Shown here: piece after piece, positions 39,881 to 41,169 of the stretch
Position numbering within the stretch: the first letter of the stretch is position 1
How the letters are laid out: each line of letters opens with the position of its first letter
NCBI GenBank assembly: GCA_959599095.1
Contig: CAUGGC010000019.1
Location: 1-41,169, forward strand
From: an uncultured Collinsella sp.
GTDB taxonomy: Bacteria; Actinomycetota; Coriobacteriia; Coriobacteriales; Coriobacteriaceae
Length of the DNA: 41,169 bases
Direction of reading: 5' to 3'
Program-made: the position numbers and the translations under genes
The notes under the pieces: generated by a model
Told to the model about the DNA's origin: nothing
Database searches by the model: none
What the model saw: only the letters and a program-made list of their open reading frames with translations

Positions 39881-40312
39881 TTATTCGATGGAGATCTTCG
39901 TAACGTTCTTCTTCTCGACGATCTTGGGAACCGTAACGGTCAGGATGCCGTCAGCGTACTTAGCCGAGAGGCCCTCGCTCGAAGCGTCCTTAAGATACAC
40001 GCCACGCGTCGCGCTGTACGAGCTGAACTCCTTCTGCAGGAAGTTCTTGCCCTCGTTCTCCTCGTCTTCCTCGACATTCACGCTAATGGACAGACGGCCC
40101 TCGTTAAGCTCGACATCGATATCGTCCTTGGCGACGCCGGTCAGATAAGCCTTGACCTCATAGCCATCGCCCTTATCCTCAACGTCAACGGGGAACGCCT
40201 TAGAGGCAATCGAGCTGTTCGCTAGGTCGCTCATATCATCAAACAGATCGAACAGCGAGCTTGCAGAGGGACGAACGCCAAAAACCGAACGATAAGGAAC
40301 CATGCTTGCCAT
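39881..40312 (-). CDS. Small heat shock protein (Hsp20/alpha-crystallin)
   Basis: This 143-residue ATP-independent holdase chaperone has a short N-terminal arm (MVPYRSVFGVRPSASSLFDL) followed by the alpha-crystallin domain: FPVDVEDKGDGYEVKAYLTG, VAKDDIDVELNEGRLSISVN, GVYLKDASSEGLSAKYADGI and LTVTVPK. The C-terminal KISIE matches the usual I-x-I tail that drives oligomerisation. The ATG at 40312 has AAGGAG 8-9 nt upstream; longer frames begin in the AT-rich control region. Heat control by HspR is plausible from a HAIR-like dyad upstream. Confidence 0.95.
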   Translation of the reverse strand: MASMVPYRSVFGVRPSASSLFDLFDDMSDLANSSIASKAFPVDVEDKGDGYEVKAYLTGVAKDDIDVELNEGRLSISVNVEEDEENEGKNFLQKEFSSYSATRGVYLKDASSEGLSAKYADGILTVTVPKIVEKKNVTKISIE

Positions 40313-40449
40313 GTTTACCACTCCTTTATAGGACTGCCGAGTCATCTTCCAGGTGACTGGGACTTCTTTTGACGCTCTTATATATGCCCACCCAGTGCTC
40401 ATATATACATCGACTATAAAGTTTTTTGAGTCCAGTACTATAAGCATAT

Positions 40450-40468
40450 CTAAGTGCGTATGACTCAG
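40450..40468. promoter_or_regulatory. HAIR-like dyad upstream of hsp20
   Basis: CTAAGT-N7-ACTCAG resembles the HspR site CTTGAGT-N7-ACTCAAG of Gram-positive heat-shock genes, with the right 7-bp spacing but imperfect arms. A further half-site (TTGAGT) is at 40425-40430. AT-rich boxes (TATATA) at 40380-40410 could serve as the -10 region. No HspR gene is in the window. Confidence 0.3.
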
Positions 40469-40589
40469 GTTTTAGGAAGGTTAAGGTTCTTTGAACCAGA
40501 GCTTAAATACCGAGTATGTCCCCAGCTACAAATAACAAGGGGCTTACAATGAGCGCGTACACGTTGTTGGTAACGAGCTAAAGGGCATC

Positions 40590-41057
40590 ATGGACGACCA
40601 AAACCAGAACAATATGTTTATGCCGACGCAGGGGGAAGATACTTCCACGCAGCCGCCACGGTTCCATCGCCCCCACATCTCGCAAGAGCCCATTAATGAT
40701 CCGGAGCCCGAGTATGTGACGAGAAATCGATATCAAACGCTCGAGGATGCCCAAACGGGACGTAAACATATGGGCGTCGCCTCGGGAGACCCTGTATATC
40801 TGAAAGACGCACCATTATCTAAAAACAGCGCAGCTAGTGATGAGCCGATGAAAGCATCCGCCGCTCATCAACAAAGAGGTCCTCGACCAAAGCAAACCTT
40901 GACGCATTCGGCTCGCTATCTCGAAACGCCAAAACAGGGAAAATCAATCTTCGTTTCATCAAGTAAACGACGCAAGCAGCATCGACTGACAATCCTGCTT
41001 TTGATCATTGCAGCCATAGCAGTCGCCCTTGTTATTCGTTTTATTTTCTTTAAATAA
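40590..41057 (+). CDS. Small C-terminally membrane-anchored protein, unknown function
   Basis: This 155-residue protein has a long polar, Pro/Gln-rich and probably disordered N-terminal part (1-125), a basic cluster (SSSKRRKQHR) and one hydrophobic segment right at the end (LTILLLIIAAIAVALVIRFI, then FFK). The positive cluster before the helix predicts that the N-terminal part stays in the cytoplasm, tail-anchored. No known domain is recognised. The ATG has AAAGGG 5 nt upstream and a TACAAT box lies at 40545-40550. It is divergent from hsp20 across 277 bp. Confidence 0.75.
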   Translation: MDDQNQNNMFMPTQGEDTSTQPPRFHRPHISQEPINDPEPEYVTRNRYQTLEDAQTGRKHMGVASGDPVYLKDAPLSKNSAASDEPMKASAAHQQRGPRPKQTLTHSARYLETPKQGKSIFVSSSKRRKQHRLTILLLIIAAIAVALVIRFIFFK

Positions 41058-41121
41058 AAGCTCAATACCAAAAAGAATTAAATCGTCTGGCGTAAATGAG
41101 TCATTTATGCCCGGTAAACGC

Positions 41122-41153
41122 AAAAAAGGGGGAGGCCGCGAGGCCTCCCCCTT
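41122..41153. terminator. Terminator after the 155-aa gene
   Basis: AAGGGGGAGGCC (41126-41137) and GGCCTCCCCCTT (41142-41153) pair perfectly around GCGA. An A-run precedes it, so on the minus strand it could also end a gene entering from beyond the window. Confidence 0.85.
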
Positions 41154-41169
41154 CTCAGTTCAAGCGTAC

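Noticed and set aside
1..41169. tRNA, rRNA, CRISPR or prophage content
   Set aside because: I scanned the intergenic gaps for cloverleaf-like arms, regular spaced repeats and phage genes and saw none; the dispersed repeats are too few and irregular for CRISPR.

Overview
The window looks like a chromosomal segment of a high-GC Gram-positive gut bacterium of the Coriobacteriia, most likely Collinsella. This rests on the GC-rich codon use, the particular protein variants (GlmS, FtsH, an EF-G paralogue, a Tat-type lipoprotein, many TTG/GTG starts) and the abundance of short GGGACAG-type intergenic repeats. It is inference from reading, not a database match. I see no rRNA, tRNA, CRISPR array, prophage or transposase gene.

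Layout. 1-1.6 kb: ilvE (minus) with an elaborate 3' hairpin. 1.6-7.7 kb: a plus-strand accessory module of an HTH regulator, a membrane-spanning Ser/Thr protein kinase, two zinc-ribbon membrane proteins and an SPFH/GYF_2 protein. This is the most interesting part. It resembles the Bacillus subtilis YdjG-YdjH-YdjI membrane-stress proteins but has a kinase and a regulator where that locus has PspA, and two copies of a 17-bp palindrome flank the kinase gene. 7.8-9.5 kb: dedA-family gene and cysE, divergent. 9.5-13.8 kb: a MarR regulator followed by a heterodimeric ABC exporter, translationally coupled, with a strong promoter carrying a repeated operator-like motif. 13.9-19.2 kb: a 96-aa unknown, a nitroreductase, a membrane protein, a degenerate NtrC/Fis-like regulator, a YeiH-family transporter and a GntR regulator. 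19.3-22.6 kb: glmS and a divergent LacI-family gene, with nested palindromes between them. 22.7-27.8 kb: a HAD phosphatase, larE, a secreted DNA/RNA endonuclease and an EF-G paralogue with altered GTPase motifs. 28.1-30.4 kb: a polar amino acid ABC transporter operon. 30.4-34.5 kb: a large inverted repeat, an RNA m5U methyltransferase, a PHP hydrolase and an aminotransferase. 34.5-39.8 kb: the housekeeping tilS-hpt-ftsH cluster and a YycJ-like metallo-beta-lactamase-fold protein. 39.9-41.1 kb: hsp20 and a small membrane-anchored protein.

Themes. Amino acid metabolism recurs (ilvE, cysE, the aminotransferase, the amino acid ABC transporter), and a shared CTTTA-N6-TAAAG palindrome lies upstream of ilvE and of the transporter operon. 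Short repeats sit directly at or behind stop codons of several genes and could act as terminators or mobile REP-like elements. Most genes end in clear intrinsic terminators. Functional assignments come from motifs visible in the translated sequence and knowledge of the families; operator and system-level ideas are inference.
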